Shown one piece after another: positions 1-8,335 of a stretch of DNA of 46,228 bases. The position numbers were made by a program, and so were the translations under genes. The notes below the pieces were generated by a model. That model ran no database searches, had not been told where the DNA came from, and saw only the letters and a program-made list of their open reading frames with translations. The number at the start of each line of letters is the position of its first letter. Positions within the stretch are counted from its first letter, which is position 1. Source of the stretch: Chitinophagaceae bacterium (GTDB lineage Bacteria; Bacteroidota; Bacteroidia; Chitinophagales; Chitinophagaceae); NCBI GenBank assembly GCA_027486835.1, contig JAIXOJ010000119.1, forward strand, positions 1-46,228. The letters are read 5' to 3'.

Positions 1-516
1 ACGTTCAACGACTATGAAACCGAATTGGAAAAAAACGAAGTGGTACATACCATAAAACTAAAAAACCAACATGGCAAAACATTCTACGATAAATTGACTT
101 TCATTTACCTTGAAATGCCCAATTTCAAGCGAACAGAAACGGAGCTTGAAACACGTTTGGACAAATGGCTCTACTTTATCAAACATTTGGAAGATTTTCA
201 GTCAATACCAGCAATTATTGCTGATGAAGTTTTTAATCAAGCTTTTGCGAAAGCTGAACTTGCCAAATTTGGACAAGCCGAAATGATAAATTATGAAAAT
301 AGCTTGAAAATCTACAGAGACTTAAAAGGTGTTATAGACACAGCTTTTGATGAAGGAAAACTAGAAGGAAAGTTAGAAGGAAAGTTGGAAGGAAAGTTGG
401 AAGGAAAGTTGGAAGGAAAAATAGAAATAGCAAAATCTGCAAAACAAATGGGACTAAAAGTAGAGGATATCATCAAGCTGACCGGGCTAACAATGGACGA
501 TATCGAAAAATTATAA
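1..516 (+). CDS. Rpn/PD-(D/E)XK family nuclease-transposase, 3' part (5' end outside window)
   Basis: The reading frame is open from the first base, so this is the C-terminal part of a longer gene; the TTG at 25 is not a credible start. The visible residues (KTFYDKLTFIYLEMPNF, then DKWLYFIKHLEDF) match the C-terminal half of the Rpn / PDDEXK_2 family of recombination-promoting nucleases, usually about 280-300 aa. The catalytic PD-(D/E)XK core would lie upstream. The tail carries six or so EGKL/EGKI tetrapeptides, a charged linker typical of this family, encoded by an almost perfect 12-bp DNA repeat. The C terminus (KQMGLKVEDIIKLTGLTMDDIEKL) is the usual short helical module. These genes behave as selfish or defence-related elements and are often multicopy in Bacteroidota. 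Family call is firm; activity cannot be judged without the 5' half. Confidence 0.85.
   Translation, partial: TFNDYETELEKNEVVHTIKLKNQHGKTFYDKLTFIYLEMPNFKRTETELETRLDKWLYFIKHLEDFQSIPAIIADEVFNQAFAKAELAKFGQAEMINYENSLKIYRDLKGVIDTAFDEGKLEGKLEGKLEGKLEGKLEGKIEIAKSAKQMGLKVEDIIKLTGLTMDDIEKL
352..425 (+). repeat. 12-bp tandem repeat encoding EGKL
   Basis: The unit GAAGGAAAGTTG (Glu-Gly-Lys-Leu) is repeated about six times in frame inside the nuclease gene. The central copies are identical at the DNA level, which points to recent slippage expansion rather than protein-level selection alone. Confidence 0.9.
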
Positions 517-593
517 AATGAACTATGTATTGTAAATTGTTGAGCGATCTCGTCTTTATCAGTCCAAGTAAAGCCTTCAATATCCAGCTTCCT

Positions 594-675
594 GCTGGGC
601 GTAGGTTCCTAACTACGTCCGAGCGTCTGCCAAACTCCCGTTTGGCAGGGCGACATGTTCCGCTGGGCATGTCCC
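594..675. repeat. Three consecutive hairpins of a dispersed intergenic repeat
   Basis: Three inverted repeats follow one another. 594-624 pairs GCTGGGCGTAG with CTACGTCCGAGC around a short loop. 627-648 pairs CTGCCAAA perfectly with TTTGGCAG. 652-673 pairs GACATG with CATGTC. The first hairpin and the GGGCGACATGTTCC word recur at 43604-43627 and 43941-44040. None has a terminator-like T run. The gap 517-904 holds this cluster and otherwise only a 44-codon open frame (688-822) with no recognisable product. Confidence 0.8.
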
Positions 676-904
676 TTGCATAGAAAAATGCGTATTTCCA
701 AATCTAAATTCCCATTTGGACTTGATGAACCTAAAGGCTTATCTCGAATGCAAATCATAAGGATTTACTTACCTCATTTGCCAATCGATAAAGCTTATGG
801 CATAAAGGTTAAGCAGTGTTGAGTTGATTCTTTATTCAAAAAAACACCAGACAGCTTTACAAATAGCTAGGGTTTTATAATAAACAATCAATAACAAATC
901 CACA

Positions 905-2296
905 ATGACACCCGCTATATACGATTCGGTACCAGACAACACCCTAGAAGCGTATATATTTGACGGAATGCAACCTATCAATTTTTCGATTACCTCCATA
1001 CTGGCGCAGTTTGAAATAACGGCACTCAATGCCATGCAATTGGCTGCCATTGAAGCGTACGACCAACACCCAAACGTGCTACTGTTATCTCCCACAGGTT
1101 CTGGTAAAACACTGGCGTTTTTATTACCGATTGTAAAAAATCTTCAGCCCGTTAATCCAAATACCCAAGCCTTGATTGTAGTACCTTCTAGGGAACTCGC
1201 TCAACAAATTGAAACGGTTTTTAAAAAAATGGGTACTGGCTATAAAATAACTAGCTGTTATGGTGGCCACAAGCGGGAAACGGAGGAAAACAATTTGCTG
1301 CAACCACCAGCAGTAATTGTGGGTACCCCTGGAAGAATTGGCGACCACATTAGGAGGGGTAGTATTACAGTAGATGCCATTACTGCATTGGTGTTAGATG
1401 AATTTGACAAGTCGCTGGAACTGGGTTTTCAAACGGAGTTGGCTTTTATTGTTGAAAGTCTAAAGAACGTTGGCCAACACTTGCTTACCTCCGCAACCGA
1501 AGCAGTGGATATTCCTTCTTTTCTGCCCTTGAACCAACTGCATCGTTTACACTTTTTATCCGAAAATCAGATTGAGTCGGGCAAACTCATTGTACAAAAG
1601 GTAATTTCATCTAGCAAGGATAAAGTGGACACTTTGTTCCAACTCATTTGCCATATCGGCAATAGGCCAACGATAGTTTTCTGCAATCATCGGGAATCGG
1701 TGGAGCGCGTAAGTGCGGCTTTAAAAAAACTGGATATTTCCAACGAATACTATCATGGTGCCCTTGAACAACAAGAGCGCGATAGTGCTTTGTGTAAATT
1801 TAGGAATGGCACCACCAATACGCTTATTACTACTGACTTGGCTGCAAGGGGTTTGGACATAGAGGGTATCCGGTTTATTGTTCACTACCATTTGCCTCCT
1901 ACTATTGAAATTTATACCCACCGCAATGGCCGTACTGCGAGAATGGAAAAAAGCGGAACAGTGATTTTATTGGTGTCCGAAGCCGAAACGATACCTCCCT
2001 ATATAGTGGATGAACCTGAACTGTTAACCCTTCCTGAAAAAATCAGCTTACCTAATAAACCAGTGTGGAGTACCTTATTTATTGCCGCAGGAAAAAAAGA
2101 CAAGGTGAATAAAATAGACATTGTAGGTTTCTGTGCCAAAAAAGGAATGCTTGATAAGGAGGATATTGGACAGATTGAGGTGAAAGACTTTTTTTCTTTT
2201 GTTGCCATTAAGAAAAACAAGGTGAATAGCTTGTTACTAAAAATAAAAGATGAAAAAATAAAAAATAAAAAAGTGAAGATTGATGTAGCTAAATAA
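905..2296 (+). CDS. DEAD-box RNA helicase, DEFD variant with DbpA-like C-terminal domain
   Basis: ATP-dependent RNA helicase of 463 aa, probably acting on structured RNA or ribosome precursors. Motifs in order: Walker A SPTGSGKT (62-69), motif Ia PSRELAQQ (94-101), TPGRIGD (141-147), motif II DEFD (165-168) in place of DEAD, motif III SAT (196-198), DLAARGLDI (311-319), and motif VI HRNGRTAR (339-346) where HRxGRTGR is usual. The last about 75 residues (DKVNKIDIVGFC, DIGQIEVKDFFSFVAI) resemble the DbpA RNA-binding domain that recognises 23S rRNA. The tail is very Lys-rich. The ATG at 905 is well placed. It stands alone between the hairpin cluster and the sigma-factor operon. Helicase identity is secure; the DbpA-type substrate is inferred from the tail only. 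Confidence 0.92.
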   Translation: MTPAIYDSVPDNTLEAYIFDGMQPINFSITSILAQFEITALNAMQLAAIEAYDQHPNVLLLSPTGSGKTLAFLLPIVKNLQPVNPNTQALIVVPSRELAQQIETVFKKMGTGYKITSCYGGHKRETEENNLLQPPAVIVGTPGRIGDHIRRGSITVDAITALVLDEFDKSLELGFQTELAFIVESLKNVGQHLLTSATEAVDIPSFLPLNQLHRLHFLSENQIESGKLIVQKVISSSKDKVDTLFQLICHIGNRPTIVFCNHRESVERVSAALKKLDISNEYYHGALEQQERDSALCKFRNGTTNTLITTDLAARGLDIEGIRFIVHYHLPPTIEIYTHRNGRTARMEKSGTVILLVSEAETIPPYIVDEPELLTLPEKISLPNKPVWSTLFIAAGKKDKVNKIDIVGFCAKKGMLDKEDIGQIEVKDFFSFVAIKKNKVNSLLLKIKDEKIKNKKVKIDVAK

Positions 2297-2496
2297 TGAT
2301 TTGTATGCCAAAAATGAATGATCAAAAACCAGTTTCTGCTAAATTGCAGCTCTGTGATGATTGTATTCATTTCGATAAGACTGTTAACCTATTTGCTCAT
2401 TTATAGTAGGTTACCATCAATACCCAAGTTCTAACGATTGCTTTAAACGAATCAATTACCCCTAAGTCACTGCGGAGTAATTCTAAAATAGATTGC

Positions 2497-3039
2497 ATGC
2501 ATGTAGAAGATAGAGAGCTACTAGATCTTTTTAGGGATGCCCCCACGAAAGAATTAGCTTATACTGCCATTGTGAAAAAATACCAAGAACGGCTATACTG
2601 GCACATCCGCAAGATGGTGGTATCCCATGAGGATGCCAACGATTTGTTGCAGAATGTATTTATAAAAGTATGGAAAGGACTCATCAACTTTAGGGAGGAT
2701 AGTCAGTTATACACTTGGTTATATCGAATTGCTACCAACGAATGCCTTACTTTTTTGGAACAAAAGAAAAAGAAAGCAACGTTGAGCTTAGGAGATGAAG
2801 ACAACGGATTAAGTAATATGATAAAGGCAGATAAGAATTTTGATGCTAACAAACTAGAATGGAAACTACAATTAGCTATACAAAAACTACCAGAAAGACA
2901 AAGGTTGGTATTCAACCTGCGTTATTTTGATGAGATGCCTTATGAGAAAATGAGTAAAATATTGTCAACCAGTGAAGGTGCATTGAAAGCAAGTTATCAT
3001 CATGCCGCAAAAAAAATTGAGCAGTATATTTTAAACTAG
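2497..3039 (+). CDS. ECF-type RNA polymerase sigma factor
   Basis: Sigma-70 family factor of 180 aa, a normal ECF length. Region 2 spans about residues 25-95 with the promoter-melting segment DANDLLQNVFIKVWKGL and YTWLYRIATNECL. Region 4 (about 125-178) contains LPERQRLVFNLRYFDEMPYEKMSKIL, the helix-turn-helix that reads the -35 element. The short linker between them is Lys/Asp rich. It is the first gene of a three-gene unit: 39 nt to the membrane anti-sigma-like gene, then 26 nt to the Spy/CpxP-like gene. This layout suggests an envelope-stress regulon. No promoter could be assigned with confidence. Confidence 0.93.
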   Translation: MHVEDRELLDLFRDAPTKELAYTAIVKKYQERLYWHIRKMVVSHEDANDLLQNVFIKVWKGLINFREDSQLYTWLYRIATNECLTFLEQKKKKATLSLGDEDNGLSNMIKADKNFDANKLEWKLQLAIQKLPERQRLVFNLRYFDEMPYEKMSKILSTSEGALKASYHHAAKKIEQYILN

Positions 3040-3078
3040 TTAAACAAAAGCAACCTTATCAAGTCAGTAAGCCGTAAA

Positions 3079-3846
3079 ATGAATAGTGCAAAAGAAATAT
3101 CATTGTATAGTTTGGAAAAAAACAATCCAGAAAATTTACCAAAAGGGGTAATGGTATCTTATTCAATACCTGAGGAATATTTTGATACGCTAATTGTTGA
3201 TGTAACAAAAATATTAGAAAAAACGGAAGACTCCGTGCCAGTTGCCTTACCAAATCGCATAGAATCAGCAGTACTCGATTTGCCTGCAGGTTATTTTGAA
3301 AACTTTTCAACCGATTTACTTCATTTAATACAAAACACCCAGCCTTCCCAATTTAATCATGATGAATTAGCCGATGTTGCTCCCGTTTTGAGTACAGTAC
3401 CAAGGCAATTACCCTTCGAAGTATCGGAAGGTTATTTTGAAAACCAAATTTTTGCTACACAAAAAAACAACGCTACAACAACCCCTGTAGTTCCCCTCAA
3501 ATCATCCCCTCGTAGCAAAAAATTATGGTTAACAATAGCAGTAGCTGCATCTATTGCAGGTGTTTTGGTTTTTAGTCTTTTTGTTTTGAACCGGAACGAA
3601 AATCCAAAACAAAGAGATTTATCTTTTAAACAGAAAAATGTTGATCATTCTATTCGCACGGTGAGCGACGAAGAACTCATTTGGTATCTCAACAATGAAA
3701 ACCAAATGATTAATTCAGAAGTGGTCTTTTTTGAAGAGGAGCAAAATGTTGACCCAAAACCAAGGATTCAACTTGTTTCAGACGATGAATTGTTTCAATA
3801 CATACAAGACTCTGTAGCCAATCCAGTTAGTAGGAAAGGCATTTAA
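3079..3846 (+). CDS. Single-pass membrane protein, probable anti-sigma factor with YFE motifs
   Basis: 255 aa with one membrane segment (about 149-171, LWLTIAVAASIAGVLVFSLFVL region) separating a long N-terminal and a short C-terminal part. The N-terminal part contains three copies of a P/S-x-x-Y-F-(D/E)-x-(L/F) motif: PEEYFDTL (31-38), PAGYFENF (69-76), SEGYFENQ (116-123). The C-terminal part has two related motifs, VSDEELIWYL (195-204) and VSDDELFQYI (233-242). Short PxGYF motifs before a single helix are common in the protein encoded next to ECF sigma factors in Bacteroidota. I infer that the N-terminal side is cytoplasmic and binds the upstream sigma factor. No classical ZAS motif (HxxxCxxC) is present, and no direct functional evidence exists. 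Confidence 0.7.
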   Translation: MNSAKEISLYSLEKNNPENLPKGVMVSYSIPEEYFDTLIVDVTKILEKTEDSVPVALPNRIESAVLDLPAGYFENFSTDLLHLIQNTQPSQFNHDELADVAPVLSTVPRQLPFEVSEGYFENQIFATQKNNATTTPVVPLKSSPRSKKLWLTIAVAASIAGVLVFSLFVLNRNENPKQRDLSFKQKNVDHSIRTVSDEELIWYLNNENQMINSEVVFFEEEQNVDPKPRIQLVSDDELFQYIQDSVANPVSRKGI

Positions 3847-3872
3847 CGTTACATTTAGATAGCCCAAAAGTT

Positions 3873-4319
3873 ATGAAAAGCACTCGAACCTTTTTTCTCG
3901 TATTCTTATTTATTACACATTCGTTAGTTGCACAAAACCCCAATAAAGTCTCTTGTGTTCAAGCCATTAAAATTGCTTTTTTAACAAAGGAATTGAACCT
4001 TACTAGCGAAGATGCCCAAAAATTTTGGCCAGTTTATAATGCTTATTTAGATGAGCTTAAAAAAACAAAAAAAGATGCAAAGGACGATGTCTTAGCATTT
4101 GAAGAACGCGCTTTAGCCGTGAAAAAGAAATATAGTTTAGAGTTCAAAAGAATTTTACAATCGGATGAAAGGGCCAATAAAGTTTTTTTGGCTGACCGTA
4201 ACTTCACTGCTTTTATAAAAAAAGAGTTACAAGAACGGCAACGGCTTCGTTCGCAAAGATTAGGCTTTGGGGAGCTAGAAAAGGGTGGTAAACAACAATC
4301 TCCCCAAACCGACAATTAA
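3873..4319 (+). CDS. Spy/CpxP-like periplasmic protein (sensor of ECF-type sigma factor)
   Basis: 148 aa with a signal peptide (MKSTRTFFLVFLFITHSLVAQ). The mature part is helical and highly charged: an LNLTSEDAQKFWPVYNAY motif, a Lys/Glu-rich helix, then KRILQSDERANKVF and a basic tail. This is the pattern of the Spy/CpxP-like proteins annotated in Flavobacteriia as sensors of ECF sigma factors. It lies 26 nt after the anti-sigma-like gene, so the three genes probably form a signalling unit: periplasmic sensor, membrane relay, sigma factor. The role as a sensor or chaperone is inferred from family and context. Confidence 0.8.
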   Translation: MKSTRTFFLVFLFITHSLVAQNPNKVSCVQAIKIAFLTKELNLTSEDAQKFWPVYNAYLDELKKTKKDAKDDVLAFEERALAVKKKYSLEFKRILQSDERANKVFLADRNFTAFIKKELQERQRLRSQRLGFGELEKGGKQQSPQTDN

Positions 4320-4571
4320 CCTTTTGAATGATTAGCTATGCACTAGCCAAAATATTTAGAGAATAGTAAAAAAGAGAAACAAATGATTTAATTCGCTATT
4401 TACTCATAGTGTTTATACCAACATTTAGCATTAGTATATATTTCCCCTATCTCACCCCAACCTATTTATGCCATCAATTTCCCCTTATTTATCCTTTTAA
4501 CAAAATCTTGTAAGCCTTCGCGACACAAAATCCGTTTAACAGTTATCTTTAACTTGTAAAAATTTAAAATT

Positions 4572-5270
4572 ATGGACGTTAGAAAATATCGAATCTTGTT
4601 ATGTGAAGATGATTCCAATTTAGGCATGGTGTTAAAAAACTATTTAGAGCTAAACGACTATGAGGTTGTTTTAGAACGAGATGGACGACTTGGATTTGCA
4701 GCATTTCAAAGGGAAAAGTTTGACATCTGTTTGTTGGACGTGATGATGCCCAATGTAGATGGGTTCTCATTGGCAGAAGACATCAGGGACATTGATCCAG
4801 AAATACCCTTGTTTTTCATAAGTGCAAAAACAATGAAAGACGACATTATTAATGGATATAAATTGGGTGCTGATGACTACATTGTAAAACCATTTGATAG
4901 TGAGGTTTTATTGTTGAAAATCAAAGCTATTTTAAAAAGAAACGAAGAAGAAGTAAGACAAAGCGAAGCTGCGGAATTTGAATTAGGCTTGTTTCATTTT
5001 AACCCCAAACTAAGAGAATTGAAATTTAAAGACAAAACCCAAACGCTTTCCCCAAAAGAAAACGATTTATTGAGGATGTTGTCTGAAAATAGAAATGATT
5101 TACTTCCAAGGGAAAAAGCTTTGAAACGGATATGGGGTAGCGATACTTACTTTAATGGTAGAAGCATGGACGTTTACATTGCCAAACTTCGCAAATACCT
5201 AAAGGATGATCCTAATGTGGAAATAGTAAACATTCACGGTAATGGATTTAGATTGGTAGTTCCAATTTAA
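4572..5270 (+). CDS. OmpR/PhoB-family response regulator
   Basis: Two-domain DNA-binding regulator of 232 aa. The receiver domain (1-120) shows the acidic pair in LCEDDSN (E12, D13), the phosphoacceptor D56 in LLDVMMPNVDG, the conserved S84 in FISAKT and K106 in VKPFD. The C-terminal winged helix (about 135-232) contains LSPKENDLLRML, DVYIAKLRKYL and the GNGFRLVV hairpin. It resembles RprY-type regulators of Bacteroidetes. No histidine kinase lies next to it in the window, so its partner is unknown. A strong terminator follows at 5303. Confidence 0.93.
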   Translation: MDVRKYRILLCEDDSNLGMVLKNYLELNDYEVVLERDGRLGFAAFQREKFDICLLDVMMPNVDGFSLAEDIRDIDPEIPLFFISAKTMKDDIINGYKLGADDYIVKPFDSEVLLLKIKAILKRNEEEVRQSEAAEFELGLFHFNPKLRELKFKDKTQTLSPKENDLLRMLSENRNDLLPREKALKRIWGSDTYFNGRSMDVYIAKLRKYLKDDPNVEIVNIHGNGFRLVVPI

Positions 5271-5302
5271 TGAACGATTAAACATAGTTTTCAAAAGAAA
5301 GA

Positions 5303-5338
5303 GGGTTGTGATGCTTGATGCACCGCAACCCTTTTTTT
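5303..5338 (+). terminator. Rho-independent terminator of the response regulator gene
   Basis: GGGTTG (5303-5308) pairs with CAACCC (5326-5331); inner pairing extends through TGC/GCA. Seven T follow directly. Confidence 0.9.
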
Positions 5339-5396
5339 GTCTAGTTAGTATTATTAAGCTAGAACTATCTTTCACAAGTAAGTAGCACTCTCTATC

Positions 5397-6962
5397 CTAA
5401 TCTGTTATAATTAATTTCCCGATTGTTTTGCAATTACTGTTTCCTGATTTTTCACTGACCATGTATATACCAGCAACAAGATTGCCGCCGTTTTTTGATT
5501 TACCATTCCAAAGAATGTTATTTGTTTTGGCCTTGGTTTGAAATACTTCTTGTCCAGAAATATTGGTAATAATAATTGTTGAACCAGGACTAACACCTTT
5601 AATACTGTAAACCCCATTGTACTTAGCAGCACCTGGATTTGGGAAAATTGAACATTTAGTTTGCTCATTTTCAAACGGAACTACTCGAACAACACTACTA
5701 TATGCAATACCGCCATGAGTTGAAATAGCTGCAACCCTATAATAAACCGAACCACTAATTATTTCTGGTAGGTTTTGATGATAATTTTCCACGGCTTTTC
5801 TGCCTAAGGCACGAATACGAGCACCAATTAATTCAAAATGGACTCCATCAAGGGATTTTTCGAGTTGATAGTATTCGCCTGTGAAATTACGTTCATCTGT
5901 GGACCATTGAAAAGTGGAAACACCAGCTTTGTTTGTGGCTTTGAAATCAATAAACTTAATAGGAAGGGAAGAGGGGGTTGCAAGCCAAATGATGGCGTTC
6001 ATCAAAAGGGTTCTATGATTATCACCAACCACAGGATCACCAGAATAATTTTTATAAAGGGTACTAACGGCAGACCCAGTACCATCATCTTCAGGTGAAC
6101 TATCACCAATAGCAACGATTTTTCCTTTTCCATAACTACCATAAGCAACCATTGCCCCACTGCTGCTTCCCACGGAAGATTGTGTAGCATAAACGGCTCC
6201 TTTAATAGTTGGATTAGCAGTAGTGTTCAATGTAATGGCCGTACCGCCAGAAAATCTAATTTTCGTAACTGAACCAAACGTACCTCTGGTTATCGGATTA
6301 GCACTAGTAAGTACTTTATTACTCGTTTGGCTAAAATCAGACGGATAAACACCTCCATTAGGGTTGGTAGTATCGAAGGAGATACCAAAAGGGTTCACTT
6401 TTATTCCATTGTTATTAAACAAATCGTTCCAAATTGTTGGAGAATCTTCTCCGTCGTTATTCCTATCGGCACCTGCATGGTCGGCAATAATAAACAGACT
6501 ACCACCATTGCTTACAAAGTTGATAATAGCCGTTTTTTCGGCAGCCGTGAATAAAATATTGGGTTCGCAAATAACGAATACCTGATAATTACTTAAATCT
6601 TGGGTATTAGTGGTGCTACCATAAGTGATTTTACCATTATAAGGTAAACTAGCAACGGTATATCCTTTTTTTACGCAATCAATACCCCAACTAGAGAGCG
6701 CGCCTGTCCAAAAGGTATCAGTTGTACTTGTGGTAATGGTGCTTTGTAACGGAGTAGGTACAGTTTGCGCATTGGCTTTAGTGCCGCCTGTTGTTACCAT
6801 ACCATTATTGCGCCAGTTTAAATTATTTAAGTCGGCGTCAATCACCCAATTAGCACTACCTGCGGTCTCTGCTTTAGTGGCATCAAAAAGAATTTTGACT
6901 TGTGCATTAGTATTAAGGAATAAAAGAAAAAAACCTACAAATGATGTAAAATATTTACTCAT
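5397..6962 (-). CDS. Secreted protein with ThuA/DUF4350-like domain and T9SS sorting domain
   Basis: 521 aa from the ATG at 6962; a TTG nine bases upstream gives a longer frame but disrupts a clean signal peptide (MSKYFTSFVGFFLLFLNTNAQ). The N-terminal domain starts KILFDATKAETAG and contains LFIIADHAGADRNNDG and GSYGKGKIVAIGDSSPEDD, resembling class-I-amidotransferase-like folds (ThuA/DUF4350), here without an obvious nucleophile Cys. A central Fn3-like module (PIKFIDFKATNKAG to YYRVAAIST) is the type common in Chitinophagaceae surface proteins. The C terminus (SIFPNPG, GQEVFQTK, LVAGIYMV) is a type-A sorting signal for the type IX system, so the protein is exported and probably anchored at the cell surface. 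Enzymatic role unknown. Confidence 0.85.
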   Translation of the reverse strand: MSKYFTSFVGFFLLFLNTNAQVKILFDATKAETAGSANWVIDADLNNLNWRNNGMVTTGGTKANAQTVPTPLQSTITTSTTDTFWTGALSSWGIDCVKKGYTVASLPYNGKITYGSTTNTQDLSNYQVFVICEPNILFTAAEKTAIINFVSNGGSLFIIADHAGADRNNDGEDSPTIWNDLFNNNGIKVNPFGISFDTTNPNGGVYPSDFSQTSNKVLTSANPITRGTFGSVTKIRFSGGTAITLNTTANPTIKGAVYATQSSVGSSSGAMVAYGSYGKGKIVAIGDSSPEDDGTGSAVSTLYKNYSGDPVVGDNHRTLLMNAIIWLATPSSLPIKFIDFKATNKAGVSTFQWSTDERNFTGEYYQLEKSLDGVHFELIGARIRALGRKAVENYHQNLPEIISGSVYYRVAAISTHGGIAYSSVVRVVPFENEQTKCSIFPNPGAAKYNGVYSIKGVSPGSTIIITNISGQEVFQTKAKTNNILWNGKSKNGGNLVAGIYMVSEKSGNSNCKTIGKLIITD

Positions 6963-7188
6963 AAAAAACAATAAATTAAACTTGAGTTTTGGGGTCTTTT
7001 AAAGGGTTGGCGTGCAATGTAAATCGAAATGAGAATTAATTTCTTCGATTAGGCACATCTTTACATTTTAACGCACTACTCCCTTACTACTAAGAGTAGA
7101 AGCAATTAAATCTTAACAATAGTGGATGGCTTTCATTTCCAAGTGGACAATAAAAGGGAACAGCACAAAATAGCCCTAAAGCTAAACC

Positions 7189-7467
7189 TTATCTTTTACT
7201 AATCTTATTCAAACTAATGGTTTTTTGAAGCGAACATTTAAAACGATTGACACCCACACTTCTTAGTAATGCATGTTTAGTTGCCCTACCCTGCACCCGT
7301 TTACGCCACATTTTGAAACTAGAAGGTTTACTATTGTTTCTCATAAGCTGGATAACAGCTTGCTCATTTAGCCCAAACTGGAAATGTATTGCTTCAAATG
7401 GTGTTCTATCTTCCCAAGCCATTTCAATGACTCTATCGATTTCTATTTGTGATAAATTATTTGACAT
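7189..7467 (-). CDS. DUF2805 / TIGR03643 family protein
   Basis: 92 aa. The core SQIEIDRVIEMAWEDRTPFEAI followed by FGLNEQAVIQLMRNN and KPSSFKMWRKRVQGRATKHALL is the signature of the small TIGR03643/DUF2805 family, a predicted helix-turn-helix-like protein of unknown function often found near photolyase genes. No photolyase is adjacent here. The protein carries about 25 extra basic residues at the C terminus. The ATG at 7467 gives the expected family start. Confidence 0.85.
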   Translation of the reverse strand: MSNNLSQIEIDRVIEMAWEDRTPFEAIHFQFGLNEQAVIQLMRNNSKPSSFKMWRKRVQGRATKHALLRSVGVNRFKCSLQKTISLNKISKR

Positions 7468-7592
7468 CCTAACGTATTTTCAATTTTCAATGGTAAACAC
7501 CAAAACTAGAAAACTGTTAAAAATGATAACCTAAATACAAAATCATGCTTTGGCAAGCATTCCTGCTTTAAAATTGCAAAAAAATATTTATT

Positions 7593-8165
7593 ATGAACAA
7601 AAGAATTATCCTCTCATTAAGTTTGATGTTAACCATCATTTTTTCAAATGCACAAAGTTTAAAACTAGGGATTAAAGCTGGTGCTATCGGAACGAAAATA
7701 GCAGGCGAATCCTTTAAAAGTGGTTACAATTTATCGTATCAAGCTGGTGCTTGGGCAGAAGTTGATTTGTTAGGCAAGATTGGTGTACAGCCAGAAATAT
7801 TGTTTAGCCAAACAAGTTCTAGCTTTAATGTTGGCACGCCTACATTACCAAATGATGTGAATGTGAAACTTAACTACTTATCTATTCCTGTTTTATTTAG
7901 GTACAATGTGGCAAAAATTATTACCCTCAACTTAGGACCACAGTATAGTATTTTGATGAATAAAGATCAAAGCTTGGTTGATAATGGGAAATCCGCATTT
8001 AAGGGTGGAGAATTTGCAGCCGTCGCTGGTGTACAAGTACACATTAGTTCATTGAGGGTTTATGGTAGGTACGTTTTAGGTTTATCGAACATTAGCGACA
8101 TTCCAAGTACTGATTCTTGGAAAAGTCAACAAATTCAAATTGGAGTAGGATTTAAAGTGTTTTAA
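7593..8165 (+). CDS. Outer-membrane beta-barrel protein (porin family, PorT-like)
   Basis: 190 aa with a signal peptide (MNKRIILSLSLMLTIIFSNAQ) and alternating-residue beta-strands such as LKLGIKAGAIGTKI, INVGTPTLP-type loops and a terminal IQIGVGFKVF strand ending in Phe, as expected for an 8-10 strand barrel assembled by BAM. It matches the outer membrane beta-barrel (PF13568-like) class frequent in Bacteroidota. Monocistronic, with its own terminator at 8219. Function unknown beyond outer-membrane location. Confidence 0.85.
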   Translation: MNKRIILSLSLMLTIIFSNAQSLKLGIKAGAIGTKIAGESFKSGYNLSYQAGAWAEVDLLGKIGVQPEILFSQTSSSFNVGTPTLPNDVNVKLNYLSIPVLFRYNVAKIITLNLGPQYSILMNKDQSLVDNGKSAFKGGEFAAVAGVQVHISSLRVYGRYVLGLSNISDIPSTDSWKSQQIQIGVGFKVF

Positions 8166-8218
8166 TAGAAACAGTACTTTGAATTCACTCTATTCAAATT
8201 AGTATTTAGCATTTTGAG

Positions 8219-8256
8219 AAAGCTAGTAGTTCAGCAATGAATACTAGCTTTTTTTT
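8219..8256 (+). terminator. Rho-independent terminator of the beta-barrel gene
   Basis: AAAGCTAGTA (8219-8228) pairs perfectly with TACTAGCTTT (8242-8251), followed by a T run to 8255. Confidence 0.9.
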
Positions 8257-8335
8257 GTGCCAATAATTCAGCAATAAGTATCTTAATAATCCTTTAATTC
8301 GCATCCACAATTTTTTTTCACAACCACACATTATT

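Noticed and set aside
688-822. 44-codon open frame after the left hairpin cluster
   Set aside because: No recognisable motif, no RBS-like context, and it lies between repeats; not enough to call a gene.
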